From Heterobilharzia americana (lineage: Eukaryota; Platyhelminthes; Trematoda; Strigeidida; Schistosomatidae), in the NCBI GenBank assembly GCA_944470555.2, contig OX104127.1, positions 28,845,661 through 28,909,660 on the forward strand: DNA of 64,000 nucleotides, written 5' to 3'. The translations under genes were made by a program, and so were the position numbers. This document shows positions 24,368 to 37,540 of the stretch, piece by piece (the stretch's first letter is position 1; every line of letters begins with the position of its first letter). The notes under the pieces are model-generated. The model had not been told where the DNA came from, ran no database searches, and saw only the letters and a list, made by a program, of their open reading frames with translations.

Positions 24368-26340
24368 AATAACTGGGATATCTTAATGTTTTGTGCAGTG
24401 ACATTTTCAATCAAATAGTTTTGATTTATGAATATACTTGATTTTTATTGATGAAGAATCGTCTTTCCCCTGAGAGATTTTTTCACATCGGTGGCTTTCT
24501 AATTCTCTATTTCGAAGAATAGTGGTGTATTATTCACTAGGTCATCTTCAACTGAAACGCAATGTGAATAGACGTCGATCAGTTCAGTGACCTCAATATG
24601 ATTGGAAACCAAGAGATAACAAAATTCTTATTTAAGAAATTTGAAGCCTATGAAAAGCAGACCGACTGATGCCTAGAACACTGAATACGGCACTTTGATA
24701 GGTTTAAATGACCCACTGCCCCTGTGATTACACCTCAACAGATTTCGCGTCATTTTCAACCGACAATGGCATACGTCTTAAGGTCGAGGTATAGAATAAG
24801 CTTCAAGTACCAAACACCTCAAAGGAAATTGTCTGGACAGTCTACCTCTCTTTTTAGGAGCATGTGAGGCTAGAGTCACTTGACGATCTGGATCCTCAAG
24901 AATTAACATTTTCCATCTCTTCCGAAATAAGACAATCACCTTACTCATATTCCAAAGGGACCATGTCAATATTCGTGAGTAGTTTGTTAGTCAGTCACCA
25001 ACTATATCTGATATATTGCTTACTGTGATACTTCACATGTTTTGCGAGATACATAAAAAGCTGATATGTAAAGGATAAGAGCTGATCCTTTCAGGGTTGG
25101 TCATCGTAATCTTCATGGAATCGCTCTCGTTGGACACCAGCATTTAGCTCATTATTCAGCCATTCCTCCCTTAGAGATAATTAGAGTGTCTACTATTATC
25201 AGACAAAATCGTTCATGAGAGCTGAATTCGTAAACAATACATATTCAGACATAATTCAAGGCCGAGTAATGATCAGATTAATCTTAAACTTGTGGGTATT
25301 TGAATGACTTGTCTGTTTATGTGGATGATAAGTTGGATATAATTGTTGATGAATGTCAAATTACTGACAAATAATCGTAATAAATGATGACAGAGTTGGG
25401 TTACGAACTAGTAATGTATTTAATTCAAGACTACGACATGCATTCGGTGACGGAATACAGAAAATCTCTGGGATGAACTAAAAAATGTTAGAAATGGACT
25501 GCATCGATCGAAGTGTAAAATGGTTGAAATGGAATCATACCTGCAGTAATTATAACAAGAGCATCGTAACAACAATCCATAGGTGGTTGTTAGTGTTAAA
25601 CTTTGCAGAGATCTGATAACAGAAATACCAATGAAAAGAGATTTTAAAGGGTTGTTCGGATGGCGAAAACAACTGTCAAAGTTTCCAGGTTAGAAGTGTG
25701 TTTATAAGAGAAGCTGAAGAAAGAAACAGCAATGACGACCAAAGTAGTTCATGAGTTGACTGCCTGAAAGAAGTTGTTTAAAAACACCTTTCCCAACGTT
25801 TAGTTCTGGTTCAGTCAATTAAGCATTGATAACCTCACCTTTGTGGTGGAGGCCATAGTAGGTTGAAACAAGCAGTATATTTGAAGTGGTGCACATCACA
25901 TTAAAGACTACGCCAAATCCTATAGCTCACCATGCATCTGTTTATTGACTGATTTAACTTCAGTGCTTCTCAACAAAATCTGGAAATGTTTTTGTGGTCT
26001 GAGAAGCACCTGCCGAATAGACAGATACACACATTTAAAAGTAATCGGCATTGCAATACCGACTCATATTTTGATTTTAGGAATGTATTTGCCACAAACT
26101 TAGCTTTTCCGTTGTGGCCAACAATTTTAGCTTCGACGCCTAGAAACTTAGTAAAACTTATTCAGGAGGATAGTAATCATTGATGTTGACACTAAATGTG
26201 TGTAGAGGAAACGTATTTGCTAGTATTTATCGTCATTTTAAATAGAAAACAAAACTTGTAATATGTAATTTTCCTAGTGGTTACTTGAGATGAAATTCAA
26301 AATGCACACTTCACCCTTTTTGTAAACCAGTGGTTGCAAA
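24368..26340. other. non-genic arm sequence downstream of PNP
   Basis: AT-rich. It includes an open frame on the - strand at 24778-24969 whose mirror (53163-53354) differs by two residues, and a cluster of arm-to-arm mismatches near 25095-25135. No recognised gene. Confidence 0.45.
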
Positions 26341-26345
26341 TGCTT

Positions 26346-26445
26346 ATATCACGGTGAGTGATGGTGTCTTCAACGAGACTTGAACCCAACGTCCATCGCT
26401 TCAAGCATTAGAGCACTATCCTCTGAGTTACTGAGTGACAACGGT
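26346..26445 (-). mobile_element. tRNA-like SINE head, arm 1 copy
   Basis: On the - strand a box-A-like stretch (CAGTAACTCAGAGGATAGTG, about 26410-26440) is followed about 30 bp later by a good box B, GGGTTCAAGTCTC (about 26370-26390). The tRNA fold is not complete and no hammerhead follows, so this is a tRNA-derived SINE rather than a tRNA gene. Mirror copy at 51687-51786. Confidence 0.55.
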
Positions 26446-26987
26446 CACCACTTGTGAGAACGGTATTAGCTTTCATTGATTTCCACTTTAGATATTTCGT
26501 AGTTGTACTTCATGGTATTGTTTGGTCTGCTATGGTGTAACGGCTCCCATTCAAACACGCCAATATTGCTTGGAGATTTGTTATTTTCTAGTTTGTTTGT
26601 TGGTAGTGGGCAGTCGAATTGAGGACACATCACTAAGTAAGTTATATCACAATGAATCTTTCAACAATATCGAGGCTTCTGCACAGTAGCTTACGCATCA
26701 ACGGAAATTGGTCTATCAGGTCCAGTATAACAGTCAGGGGAAGGTCACACAATGAATCAATCGCAATAAAAATTAGTGAAATTTAAGCTTAGCTTACAGC
26801 ATAATTGTTGTTTTGAAAGCAACACTATAGACAACGTATTAAACTTCTCCCATTCTGTTAAGTACAACACTGACTGCATCCAACGAACATGAATCCGTCT
26901 TAGGTGATGCACGCATCCTTGTCAGTGATTTGACGGAGACAACACCACAGTCAATGGAAAACATACAGTTTTCTATGCTCAGTTAGA

Positions 26988-27189
26988 TTACTTGTGGTAC
27001 GTGAATTTCGGTTGTACATGGCCTACTGTGTCAATTTCATCCCTGAAGCTGAGAGCGGTGTTGCACACAAAACGTAGACGAGGAATACTAATTCTCTGAC
27101 TTGAAATGTGTTGTGTTTCGTTTCCTAATATTGATGCATTTCGGAGTGTGAAGTTGCGACGTATGAAGTAGTCACTTTTGAAAACAATA
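26988..27189 (-). other. unidentified exon-like ORF, arm 1
   Basis: Mirror of 50943-51144 (+), described there. Antisense to PNP. It contains FTLRNASILGNETQHIS with two N-glycosylation motifs and RFVCNTALSF. No family recognised. Confidence 0.25.
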
Positions 27190-28039
27190 CTAATAGATTG
27201 GTAAGTGATGGAGAGTTGAAAGCAGAGGAGACACTGTGTCATATTCTGGCATGAATTTGCTTGAAATGCAATGCACATGTCCTGGTATATTTACTGGTAA
27301 CAATTGGTGAAGATGGGAGTCTCGAGAATGCATACTAGATGTTATCATCATGTGCCGTTGCCGAGGTTTATTATACACAAGCATGCATTAAAACATTGGA
27401 AAGGCGACTAAAATGTAGAGACAATAATGTGAATAGTCTACAGTGCTTGCTAAAACTGGTCATCATCATGTGACAAAGGAATATGAACTCTTGGGTGGAC
27501 TATGTAGTTGATAAACGTATCTGGGTTTTAGCAGAAAACAGTGTCCTATTACCCCAGTCACAAATTCACATGAGACATTATCAAACCATAATCTATTCGA
27601 ATGTCTCCTACTCACATGACATTCTTACATATATACGCACATTAGCAATAAATGAGTATTGAGCATAGCAGCATTTCTCAACGATAAGCACGGACCACTA
27701 AATGATATAAAATATAAAGTCCATGCAACTAATCACTTGTGTGACTCAAGTTTCACTTCCACTTTGCGTCGCAGCAGTCATTGTGAGCAAGAGTAGTTAT
27801 GAAGACAATTTTGTCAAAGTTGCACTCGGGGTACATGAAAAAGAGGTATCAACAGGACTGATTTATAATCCTATTACTTATATTCTGTACATAAAAGACG
27901 ATTCCATGATTTGCATTTAGAAGGTGACAGGGGCTGTCAGCTTGCATACACATAAGTATTCTCCACTGGTAAATATCAAACGCCATCCTTCCAATATTTC
28001 GTGTTTTGAAGAAGTTAAAATATCCTAGGTGGTCCTTAT

Positions 28040-28256
28040 TCAGGGTGAATGATCAACTTGGGCTTGGTTGTCATTCATGCAAATCAACAGGAGCTTCCAA
28101 TCATCAGTAAAAAGCCTTAGACTATAATGCATTTTGAAAATCAAGACTGAATTCCAAATCACTTGAGTTCGATCGAAATGAGGGTTTTCTTCTACATAAA
28201 GACTGGTTACCACCTCGATTGGCTTCCTTTGGTACATAACAGTAACTGCAGCTAAC
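28040..28256 (-). other. unidentified exon-like ORF, arm 1
   Basis: Mirror of 49876-50092 (+). The frame ends in a stop after DWKLLLICMNDNQAQVDHSP. No family recognised. Confidence 0.25.
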
Positions 28257-28696
28257 CTGTGTGACAATATTTGTTCGATCACGTGTCACATCTTTAGTGG
28301 AATTTCACATACATCATTTCTCAACTGTTCCTATTACAGGCGTAGACTGTGTCACACGTATCCTTGTGTAGATATTTCCTGTCAAGAAGCCACATTTTCT
28401 CCTTCAGTCTTCCATTTCAATGTTGTCTCCGAAGTGTGGAGCAATCTGCTGCTTATTACTTGCTGAGCAAGAGATTACAAGGTGGGTGTGACAAACAGAC
28501 ATATGATGTAAAGTGGTCTAATGAAAGTTATAACAACAAGACTATTTTTTCTAAAGGAAACACTGAAATGGAGTTCGATGGAGCTTACTGCTTTTATCTG
28601 AATTTTATGAGATTTGAGTGGATCAGACTAATCAATGTCACTCACACATCCTGCGATGAACGACTGGGATTGTATTTCAACAATGATCAAGTTATC

Positions 28697-28940
28697 TAAA
28701 TTCCTAAGGAGACATTTCGGGAAACATTGTCCTGTTTCACAAAGTCACAAAACCACACTCTGATGATCTGTCCCATATAGTTATAAATTCCAGCAAATGT
28801 GATGGGTTTCAATGGCTGCAGATTCAACCACACCGCTGTGGAGTTGACTGCAGTCTTGATTTGATGTGTTTCGTCAAATGTATAGTACCGCTGTACTTTT
28901 AGATATTTCCCAATAACTCTAACTGCCACCATAACATTAA
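28697..28940 (-). other. unidentified exon-like ORF, arm 1
   Basis: Mirror of 49192-49435 (+). Acceptor TTTCAG precedes a phase-1 frame containing FDETHQIKTAVNSTAVWLNL. No family recognised. Confidence 0.3.
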
Positions 28941-29302
28941 CTGAAACGACCGATTAGACTCCTTTATCTAGTGGAAATTAGTCTTTACAGCCATTCCACG
29001 TAAACCTACTTGGTTGACTCAGACGTTGCTAGAGTCACCTTTGGAGTCGCAAGATACTTCCTAAGATAGCTCTTACATACATATACCGCGTTTAAACACG
29101 TTTCTCTTCACATTAAACAACAGAAGTATAGCATAGTTTTCAGGGAAACTCGTGTAATGAAGTGAAGAAATTTGAAAGACATTCCTTACAACCGCTATCA
29201 AATATGCTATGCTTATTGGAAGCACTCCAGCTGTGGAGAATAGGAATTTTGATCAGGAAAGTTATAAATCATTCTACCACAAGTGATTTTCAGTGTTTTA
29301 CG

Positions 29303-29482
29303 TTAATTTCTTTGATCTTCAAAGCGGTAGACTGATTCACTATCTATCAGACATGTTAAATAACATCGAGAAGCTCGGCCAGTTGAACAGCAATTGAAAA
29401 CATATGGTTTCCTTGTGAGTTGAAATCGATGAAAGTCATTCACGCTCGTTCGATAATGTAACATGACTAGATATTTGAGTTT
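29303..29482 (-). other. unidentified Cys-containing exon-like ORF, arm 1
   Basis: Mirror of 48638-48829 (+). Contains YVFNCCSTGRASRCYLTCL. No family recognised. Confidence 0.2.
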
Positions 29483-31571
29483 CGGGTCCATTGACTGGAT
29501 GAGATTGCTCAAGCAGCTTCACCGAACAACTGTACTTACATCTCTCTGTCTTCACTTCGATAGTGGTATGACCATTATTGTAGACTTAAACCAACAACAT
29601 AAAAGCCTTAGATTTCTTTTCAAACAGAAGATATTGACAGCAGTCACATAAATAAATGTCCAAACAATAATATGTATGATTTACTCGATAACTCGTGCGT
29701 TGCTATGATTCTTTTGTGCATTCTATTTTATCATTCATTACACTGAGACCCGAGTGGCCACAGTCTTTTGTATTAGACTATGAACCACACTTGTAGCGTG
29801 AGGGCTCGCTCACAATATCATTTGATCATCAGTTCTCGCACATTTATAATCTTTTATAAGATTACCGGTAAACAACACATTGTGAATCATAGAACACTGA
29901 GGCACTGAGTCTGATAGGCGAAAGCATCTTATGCAGAAATACACCAAGACATTAAACTGGCGACTGACTGTGACACCTTCTAGTCGGAATAAATCTGATC
30001 ATTAAATTATTCAGGATTTTAACAGATAACTGATGCGAGATTGCCTTCACTATTAACACACACAAGACAGTTTACTTTTTCAAGTGCAGTAAAGTGAGGT
30101 TGAAATTCTCTCTGTTATCTCAGTGTAACTTCTCTGTTAATTAAATGAATGGAAACTGGTTTACACCACTGGAGGTAACGTATTAAGAATACCAGTGGAT
30201 TTCTCATTGTAACAGTGCGGAAAATACTTGGAGCAGAATAACCTATTTTGCTGAAGGAGGTTTCCTGGCCAGTCCAGTATATAGTCTTTCGTTTTTCACC
30301 ATCTAATTGTCATCAGCCTTTAAGTTGAGGTGAATGATGTCTGGCCTCTTCCTAATTCTAAAAGTCTTTAGCTTACCTTGTTCAGTTCTATTGTATCTGT
30401 TAATGCAGCTTTATGATTATTTATTTTGTTTGAGGAGTTTCTCAACCAGTAATAGGTCGTCCTCCAGTTTATTGACTAAGTTTATTCCTTGTACTCTTCA
30501 ATAGTGTTTGCATACAGTCATCTGGACAGAAAGGATTGAGTTGCAGGTAAATATCATTCCATATAACCTCGTGATGAAAGTATCTTTGAAGTTTGACATC
30601 TGTTTACTTCAGATACTAACACTCAAGAAGTTGAAGTTACCATTGTCTTCGCGTTGCACTATTAGGCTATTGTTGCTACACTTTTCATTGAATGAATCAA
30701 ATTAGACATGATGTGTAGGCCATTACAAGTAATGAATGTATTATCGACATGTCTACAGTAGGATGTCTTATTTGTTGCCTATGTGAGATCGGTCACTTAA
30801 ACGTCGGCTAAAAATATGCAATACTACAGGAGCTGAGAAGTTGTCCGTGAGCATTTTGTCAACTTGATGGACTCAACATTTGTCCATTACAAAAGATGTG
30901 GAGTCATCTTTCATATGAATATGAACACCGAATTCTGTTTCAAACGTCTTCCAGTAAATAATACCACTTCACTATATGAAATATCCCAATAACAAATTTA
31001 GATGGAACACTTCGTTCTAAGTGCCGATTTCGAACTCCATTGCATCATTAGAATAGATCATACCTTGAAAACTAAGTGATTCTTCTTCATTATCATAATA
31101 CCTGTAACTTCATCCGATCTTAACATCAAAATGTGCCTATCACTACTGAAATATTTTATTGAGGCATGGTGTTGGGGAGGCCAAATTTTGAACTATAGTA
31201 TCGGTGGAGGCTTGAACGACATTTAGTCAACTTACATCCTGAGTGTTCTGAGGAGAAGATGATTTCTGCATTGTCATTGAATGATGCACATTAGACAATG
31301 CCAGTTTAGATAAAAATTTCACCTAAACCCACACATCCCATTCTGTGGTCATTCTTTGTCACTTTGAGATCAGGCTTCTTCATTAATCCAATCGTCAGAA
31401 ATTATCATTCATTACTCCTATGATAACATTTATCTGTAAGTTTGTAACTGTATAGTGCTAGACGTTGATAAGTTTGCACTCATTACTTGATTCTTTCTCC
31501 ACTAAGTGAACACTAATTAGATCAGTTTGAATCTCAGTGATACTACAGATATCGTCTTTCCACTGACCTAC

Positions 31572-31743
31572 ACACATTATGATAACAAGAATGTTGTTGG
31601 TACTTTGGCTTTATGCAATGTAACAGCAGAGAATACTTCTTATCTTTAACAAGGTCTAATTTTACTAAATACTGAAATTGGCGTGCTAGAATAAAGTCAC
31701 ATTCTGTCAGTATGACTAGCCAGCAAAATAAAGTGATGAGCAT
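31572..31743 (-). other. candidate signal-peptide exon, arm 1
   Basis: Mirror of 46389-46560 (+). ATG followed by the hydrophobic run LITLFCWLVILTEC, then a short Cys-containing tail and a possible GTAGGT donor. See the arm 2 entry. Confidence 0.3.
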
Positions 31744-32466
31744 GATTTTGTGTTGCTTTCTTTTAACTAACACCAAATATGGTTCAATATACGATTTCTT
31801 TGAAATGCTTACTAACTTTGAACATAAATCAGCCTTTGAGATAGTAGAGGAGATTTGTAGCTCAGAATGAGGATGATAATTATTTGGTATCTCCAAGCTT
31901 TGAGGCTTTTTGAACATTTCATCCTCAAGCTAAGGTGACTTCACTAACACTTATTTTCACATAAAGTGAGTTTTGATGAGATCACTTAGCCTAGAAATGA
32001 AATGAGCAAAATGACTCAAAGCTTGGAGATCACTAAACAACTCTCATAAATCAGTCTCCTGATTAGACAAGTTAAATGACATTATTTTAAAAACATTTCA
32101 TCGGTTAGGATGGTGTAGACGGAAATCTGATATAGTTTCTTTCAATCGCTAAAACTATCCCACTTAGAGAAAAAGATGGAAACATTGTGAAAGTTGGGTA
32201 TTAAATCAACTTGCTTCAAATTTAGTGATAGGAATGTTATAAAGGCGAAACTTAGTTACTCTAGAGTAGTCACATACACCATTACAAGTATTGGTTTGCA
32301 AATGAACCACATTTGTGAAAGTCGCATAGTACGGTTTGAGGCACCATACAATCAGAAACTTACTGTTTTCAAAGACTTATCATTTTTATTGATACTAATA
32401 AATTTTTGTTGTTATACTGAATTGGTGTGATCAATCTCTGTTAGCATGTGGGCTTACTACTCACTA

Positions 32467-32642
32467 TGTTGTATTGGTGGTGGCGAGCAGTGAAATCTAG
32501 AGTGGATGTTTCTTCCTATCTGGGACTCATCAGCTGGGGGCATAAACATCTCAGTGAGTATTGGCTTTCCTACTGACAATTGACTCCACATCCATCGGTC
32601 TAAACACCAAAGCGTTACCCATTGAGCCACTGAGGCATACAC
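32467..32642 (-). mobile_element. Sm-alpha-like SINE with hammerhead core, arm 1 copy
   Basis: Exact mirror of the SINE at 45490-45665 (+). The tRNA-like head is followed by the hammerhead-like core at 32491-32541. It was already present before the arms duplicated. Confidence 0.65.
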
Positions 32643-32757
32643 ACAGTACATACTTAAATATACCGGTGCAACTAATTACAATGCTTATGCTGGCAAAACG
32701 TCTGATAATGTCATTATGTGACCAACATTCTTGTTGATCGCATCGATTTCATTGCAG

Positions 32758-32803
32758 GAAAGTTTCATCTGTTTTTGATCATCGAGAATCTAGTATTATC
32801 CAG
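32758..32803 (+). other. candidate 46 bp micro-exon
   Basis: Preceded by TTTCATTGCAG and followed by GTATGT. The only useful open frame reads KVSSVFDHRESSIIQ after one carried-over base. In arm 2 (45329-45374, -) the acceptor is kept, the donor is lost and the end reads HQASSIFE. No homologue recognised. Confidence 0.3.
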
Positions 32804-35800
32804 GTATGTTGAACATCCATAGTTGTACAGAAAACTCCTGTAAAAGAACTAAATTCACAGTAGTCATAACCATGAGTACTTAATAAATGACTTTTGTCCT
32901 TTATAAACTGACGCATATTTTGTTTGTAAAATGATAAATTTCACGACACATTGCTTGCCCGTCATATTCCCTTCCATTTTTAATTCAGTGAGTCATAAGA
33001 TGAATGATGAGTACTGCAGTTTTACTTAATTTGTTTGTGTTATACTGCTAAATTGATCAGCTTTAATGTGTTTATTATATCGCAAAGTGCTTTACTCGAA
33101 GAAGTCAAGTCGTATGAATTTCTACACAGTTCTGCTACTTCAGCTTCCTATTTATAGACAAGATACTATCAAAAATGCTACTACCAGATTCCTAATTTCA
33201 GACTGTATTTGTAGCACAAACCATATTGGGGCATCGCATAGTAAATGACTTGGTTCATATCAGTAAAATGATGAAATAAGTATGCTGACACACCAGTATG
33301 GCTTTGGATACATAGTTATTGCCAGCTAACCCTTAAGGTACCTCGAAATAGTTGAGTGAATTATACTACTTTCAGTTGTTATGGTCTATACTGTAATTTA
33401 AATTCTAGATAGTAAGGTTGTCTGCACCTAATGTAAAACACCAGTTTGTCCACTTCAGTAAATTTAAGCTGACCAATAAAACGCAGTAATTTCGAATCGT
33501 GAGAAACTCCGAAAGTAATCAGATGTACCATTTACTGCTTTGTAGGTGTTAGATAAATAGTCTGTAAACTTTTGGATACCTTGTTAGTTCCACAGGTGAA
33601 ACTGGAATTCAGATATGATTAGCAGTGAATTATAATGGTCAGCATTGCTGTCACTCATCCTATATGCTGCATAAAGGCTCACTTTCACAGGTTTTCGTTT
33701 ACAGCAGAGTGCAAATGAGTGATTTCTTACAATCTCAAGGAAAATGTCACTGTAATAAGCCTGATGAAAAGTCATTTCAGGCTACTGAGAACAAATAGAT
33801 ACCAAGCTTCAATATGTTATCTGTCTTTCAAGATGTACTTCTAATTCATTGACTTATGTGATACTGCTCCATCTTCAGCTCACATCGAATAATTCTTAGT
33901 GTTGATTATCTATCCTCACTCATTCCACTCATTGCTATCAACATCAAGATCTTAATTAAAATTGACACTTGTCTCCAAGTTAATAGCATCATTTTTGATA
34001 AACAAATACATGGAAACAGCTCATAACAGACTGCCGACAATCTGGTCACATGAATATTTGAGCACTAACTATCAGTGAAGAAGTCAAACGACGGCAGTGA
34101 TGAGAGGGCGTACCAAATCACTGAATGTATCACCGTGAATGTGATGCTGAAGTATTTCCGTCGGCAACACTTGTCGTCACACATATCATTTATGCATTTA
34201 ATGAATTTTTAAGTATTCTACCTGTCAGATTATCTACAGACCACTTACTACATTACATATTACGTATTTTCAAACAGTGGCTACTGTCCCCGTGTGAAGA
34301 GACTATCTATGGAGCAGTATTGATTAGGTTTCTCATCCAATACCTTCATGTCTTGCTGCAAATATTATACAAATAGACTGAAGTTCACCTTACCAATGAT
34401 TAACGAGTAATGCAATTCACAATTGACAAAGTTGGAAAATTAGTCATTGACACATTTTCTAACTGTTCAGACTTCATCATTTGCATTTCAAACTAGATAT
34501 TCGCTCCTACAAACTTTGAAACACATTACATGAAATTTAATATTTCATGTTATGTACATGTTTAGTTGAGCATACAAGTTGGCATACATGAGACAGAACT
34601 AGCATTAACACATATTCGTTTCGTGGAAGTAATTGAAGAACGTTTATCTCTATGTGGAAAGAAGGCATTTACGCAGTGCTTGAAGTTGAAGATGTAACAA
34701 CATAGGGAACTGATATCAATCTTAGCTGCAGGGGATTATTTTTACTACAACAGACTGCATTTTATTTGAGCATATTTATCAGGCTGAATGTTGTCAGTGA
34801 GCAGTTTTGATGGCTCAAGAGTACTATTTATATTAAGTGGAAGAATCGTTGCAGATCAGTATCGCAGAATACTATAGTGAAACAGCGAATAAGGAGTAAT
34901 GATGATGTGAATTCAAACTCTAGTTCTGACTAAATGCATCTCAGTTAACTGGAAAAAACATTTCAGTTTTGGTTTTGATGACCACATTTCTGGTAAAATA
35001 TGTGATTCTGTAAAGCTCTTTATTCACTTATTGGAATGAATAAGTAGCATCCACTTGTCTGTTTCACTTAGCTTTCATTATGATTTGTGATAAACTTTTG
35101 TGATTTCAAACTAGTGGTTTAATTCCTAAAACATCACGTATAAATGTCAACTAAACGTTTGGCATGGACTCAAAATAATATTAACTCATATAATGAGCAT
35201 GACAAAAATACAGTGATCTGAATTAATTTTCTCATTTGTGTGTCTGTTTATTTATTTGACATAAATCATAGCAGTGAAATGAAAATGTCTTTCTAGCGTT
35301 AAAAAAACAGACATTGACACAATGAGCTAATTACCTTCAGGTAGAAATATGACGTTGACCACATTTATTAATCACATTTTCTATGACAGAAATGCATTGT
35401 CAGTCGTCATCAACATTTAAAATATAACCGCTGTAATTTGCAATTAAAATGTTTTCTATAAATTATGAATTGTAAATACTTATCCTGTTCATGACTGTAG
35501 AACCAAACTGATTAGTCGAATTTGTTTTCCTTCAGATAAGTGACCAAGAGTATTCTATGCGTAGCAGAAGTGTCACTCAATATCTGCTGTAGTTTGTGTC
35601 TAGGTAACAGGATAAAATAGTATATGAGAAGCACTGATCGTTTATTTCTTAGTATATTTCATTGCGATTACTAATAAACATTCACTGGGAAAAAGCCTCA
35701 ATATTCGAAGTGAATTTTTCATATACAAAGAGTTGATATGATTTTCACTTGAATTCCCGATTTCAAAATAGGTGTGAAAACATCTGCAATTAACTGGTAA

Positions 35801-35845
35801 TATATCATTACTCTAAACACAATCAACGATCAATGTGGATTGCAG
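32804..35845 (+). other. 3042 bp segment present only in arm 1
   Basis: In arm 2 the same interval is 59 bp. The segment starts with GTATGT right after CCAG and ends with GATTGCAG, so its edges look like a complete GT-AG intron. The flanking 45-46 bp pieces are open in compatible phase. Within about 25-45 bp of the edges the two arms are only about 70% alike, although they are almost identical elsewhere. The interior is AT-rich with no recognised element. Possible readings: an intron of a micro-exon-type gene, an inserted element, or a deletion and conversion in arm 2. Confidence 0.7.
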
Positions 35846-35890
35846 TCCCAGCCATTGAAGAATAAATTGCAGTCTCTTGGGATAATAAAG
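35846..35890 (+). other. candidate 45 bp micro-exon
   Basis: Preceded by GGATTGCAG and followed by GTAAAA. The frame reads SQPLKNKLQSLGIIK in phase 0, which fits the exit phase of the candidate at 32758-32803. A length divisible by three is typical of schistosome micro-exons. No expression evidence is available here. Confidence 0.3.
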
Positions 35891-35932
35891 GTAAAAGGAG
35901 AAAAACGGTATCATACTTTGATGAGTGGTGTA

Positions 35933-35944
35933 TGCAACGGTAAT
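35933..35944 (+). other. empty target site of the arm 2 RTE insertion
   Basis: A single copy of the 12 bp target TGCAACGGTAAT. In arm 2 its complement flanks the RTE element twice (42324-42335 and 45171-45182). This proves the RTE inserted into an already existing arm 2 sequence. Confidence 0.9.
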
Positions 35945-37402
35945 AGTTCCAAATAATGCTCGACGTGAACAAGGAGATGTAGAAAGATATCACCTCTATT
36001 TGACCAGAATCTTAGAAGTATTATCCCAACGGGTAGGCATCAACAAGATACACAGGAGCATCAAGTAAAGCAGAAGATGCATTGCATATTGTTTGGGAAA
36101 TTCGCAATTAACTGCGTTTGTCGACCTCCACAATATGTGAGCAAAAATATTTCGGATATTAATGTAATAGTGGTACATAAAATCCTTGCAAAATTACCTG
36201 GATAAAGCTACATGAGGTAGGCAACATTAGTACACAGGTCGAAAAAATATAAATCTACTGGTAACTTGAACAGAACATTCTGTTGCCAACATGCGCTGCA
36301 ATTTGTGTTTGGTCGATATTATTGGTGACTTAGAATAATAAAGCGTATCAGATGAAACGCAGTGTGCGCAAAAGTTATATGACGTAGTAAAGTGTAGAAA
36401 AAGCAAGATTTGCACTATCAAAACAAAGTGTGTAAGTCAGAAGTAAAGCAGTATAATCACTGTACTTTACTTCATACAAGGGTGGGTCTATATATAGCTA
36501 TCACTAGTTACACTCCAATGAATGTATGAAACTGTGATGAGTACTTCGATCATGCAATAAATAGTATGTCACTGAGACACAATACCCGTATTATTTCGTA
36601 GCATTATGAATCAATGTGTTGGCTAACACTAATTGGAGATCACGTATTCAAGGGAGTGATGATTAACATGTTCATTAGGACACAAATGATGATGCCTTAA
36701 ACTTAGTATATGTATTCTCACATAGTGATTTCCACTGCTCTCCATTCGACGGGAAAATATTCCAATGTTAAGGAAACCTCAGGTGTTCAAACCAATGCTG
36801 ACCATTACAAACTTAAGACTCATGCCTGATTTGCAAAGAGTGCATAGACAAATAATGTATAGTATTACCCAAAATACCTTTAGACAAATTTATGCAACCT
36901 CATTACAACACTAGTCCATGAGCTATTAGCTATGTCTGACGTATCGCTTATGTATATTTGACTGCATCACATGACTGAAGATAAGGAAAATCCTCCGAGT
37001 GATTTACGTTTGAAGAGTTGCTGCAGTGTGCTTTCAAAAATTACAGATGCATTTTGTAGACTGCCCTTATAAAAGCGAATTCTTTACCTCATATTTCTAT
37101 CAAAATGCCCTTTGTTACTCGGTTGTCATGAAAAAACATTTTCATCAGATTTGATGGCCTCAATTACAAACCAATTACTGCATTGTGATAAGGAGTGGCT
37201 AAAATGCGAAACATTCGGTGCTGAACTAGTAGATTTTGAGCTTCAAATTTCGACTCGTAGTGTCAAAAGATGAGGATAATCTTCCTGGACAACTTCACAC
37301 CTTCTGGAGCTGAACACCACAACTTACTTTTTATTCCACCATGTATATATATGCCATTGTAATTAATGTAAGTATAAAACTTCGGAACCGTGGTAAGATG
37401 TA

Positions 37403-37540
37403 ATTCCATATTAGATTTGTTTGTTTGATTTATAACACAGAGTGACACAGTATAATTTAATTGACAAGTAAATAATAGTGTAAATAATACTGTATCATCA
37501 CTGTGTGTTGCAAATCAAATAAACAAATCTAATATGGAAT
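37403..37540. repeat. 138 bp foldback near inner edge of arm 1
   Basis: The two halves are inverted copies about 55 bp long with few mismatches (outer ends ATTCCATATTAGATTTGTTT and its complement) around a loop of about 25 bp. It lies only about 120 bp from the inner end of arm 1. Mirror copy at 40728-40865. Confidence 0.8.

Noticed and set aside
26346..26445. tRNA gene
   Set aside because: Boxes A and B are present but the cloverleaf stems do not close, and the mirror copy lies in the same SINE context.
28349..28699. 116-codon + strand frame, identical at 49433-49783 (-)
   Set aside because: It has no recognised domain and overlaps the opposite-strand exon candidates, which have better splice context. 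Kept only as an antisense possibility.
29745..29815. tRNA-like sequence around GAGACCCGAGTGGCC
   Set aside because: No convincing box B (GGTTCATAGTC is a poor match) and no cloverleaf.
32457..32651. Protein-coding frame of 64 codons, identical at 45481-45675
   Set aside because: It is the translation of a tRNA-like SINE head, so not a gene.
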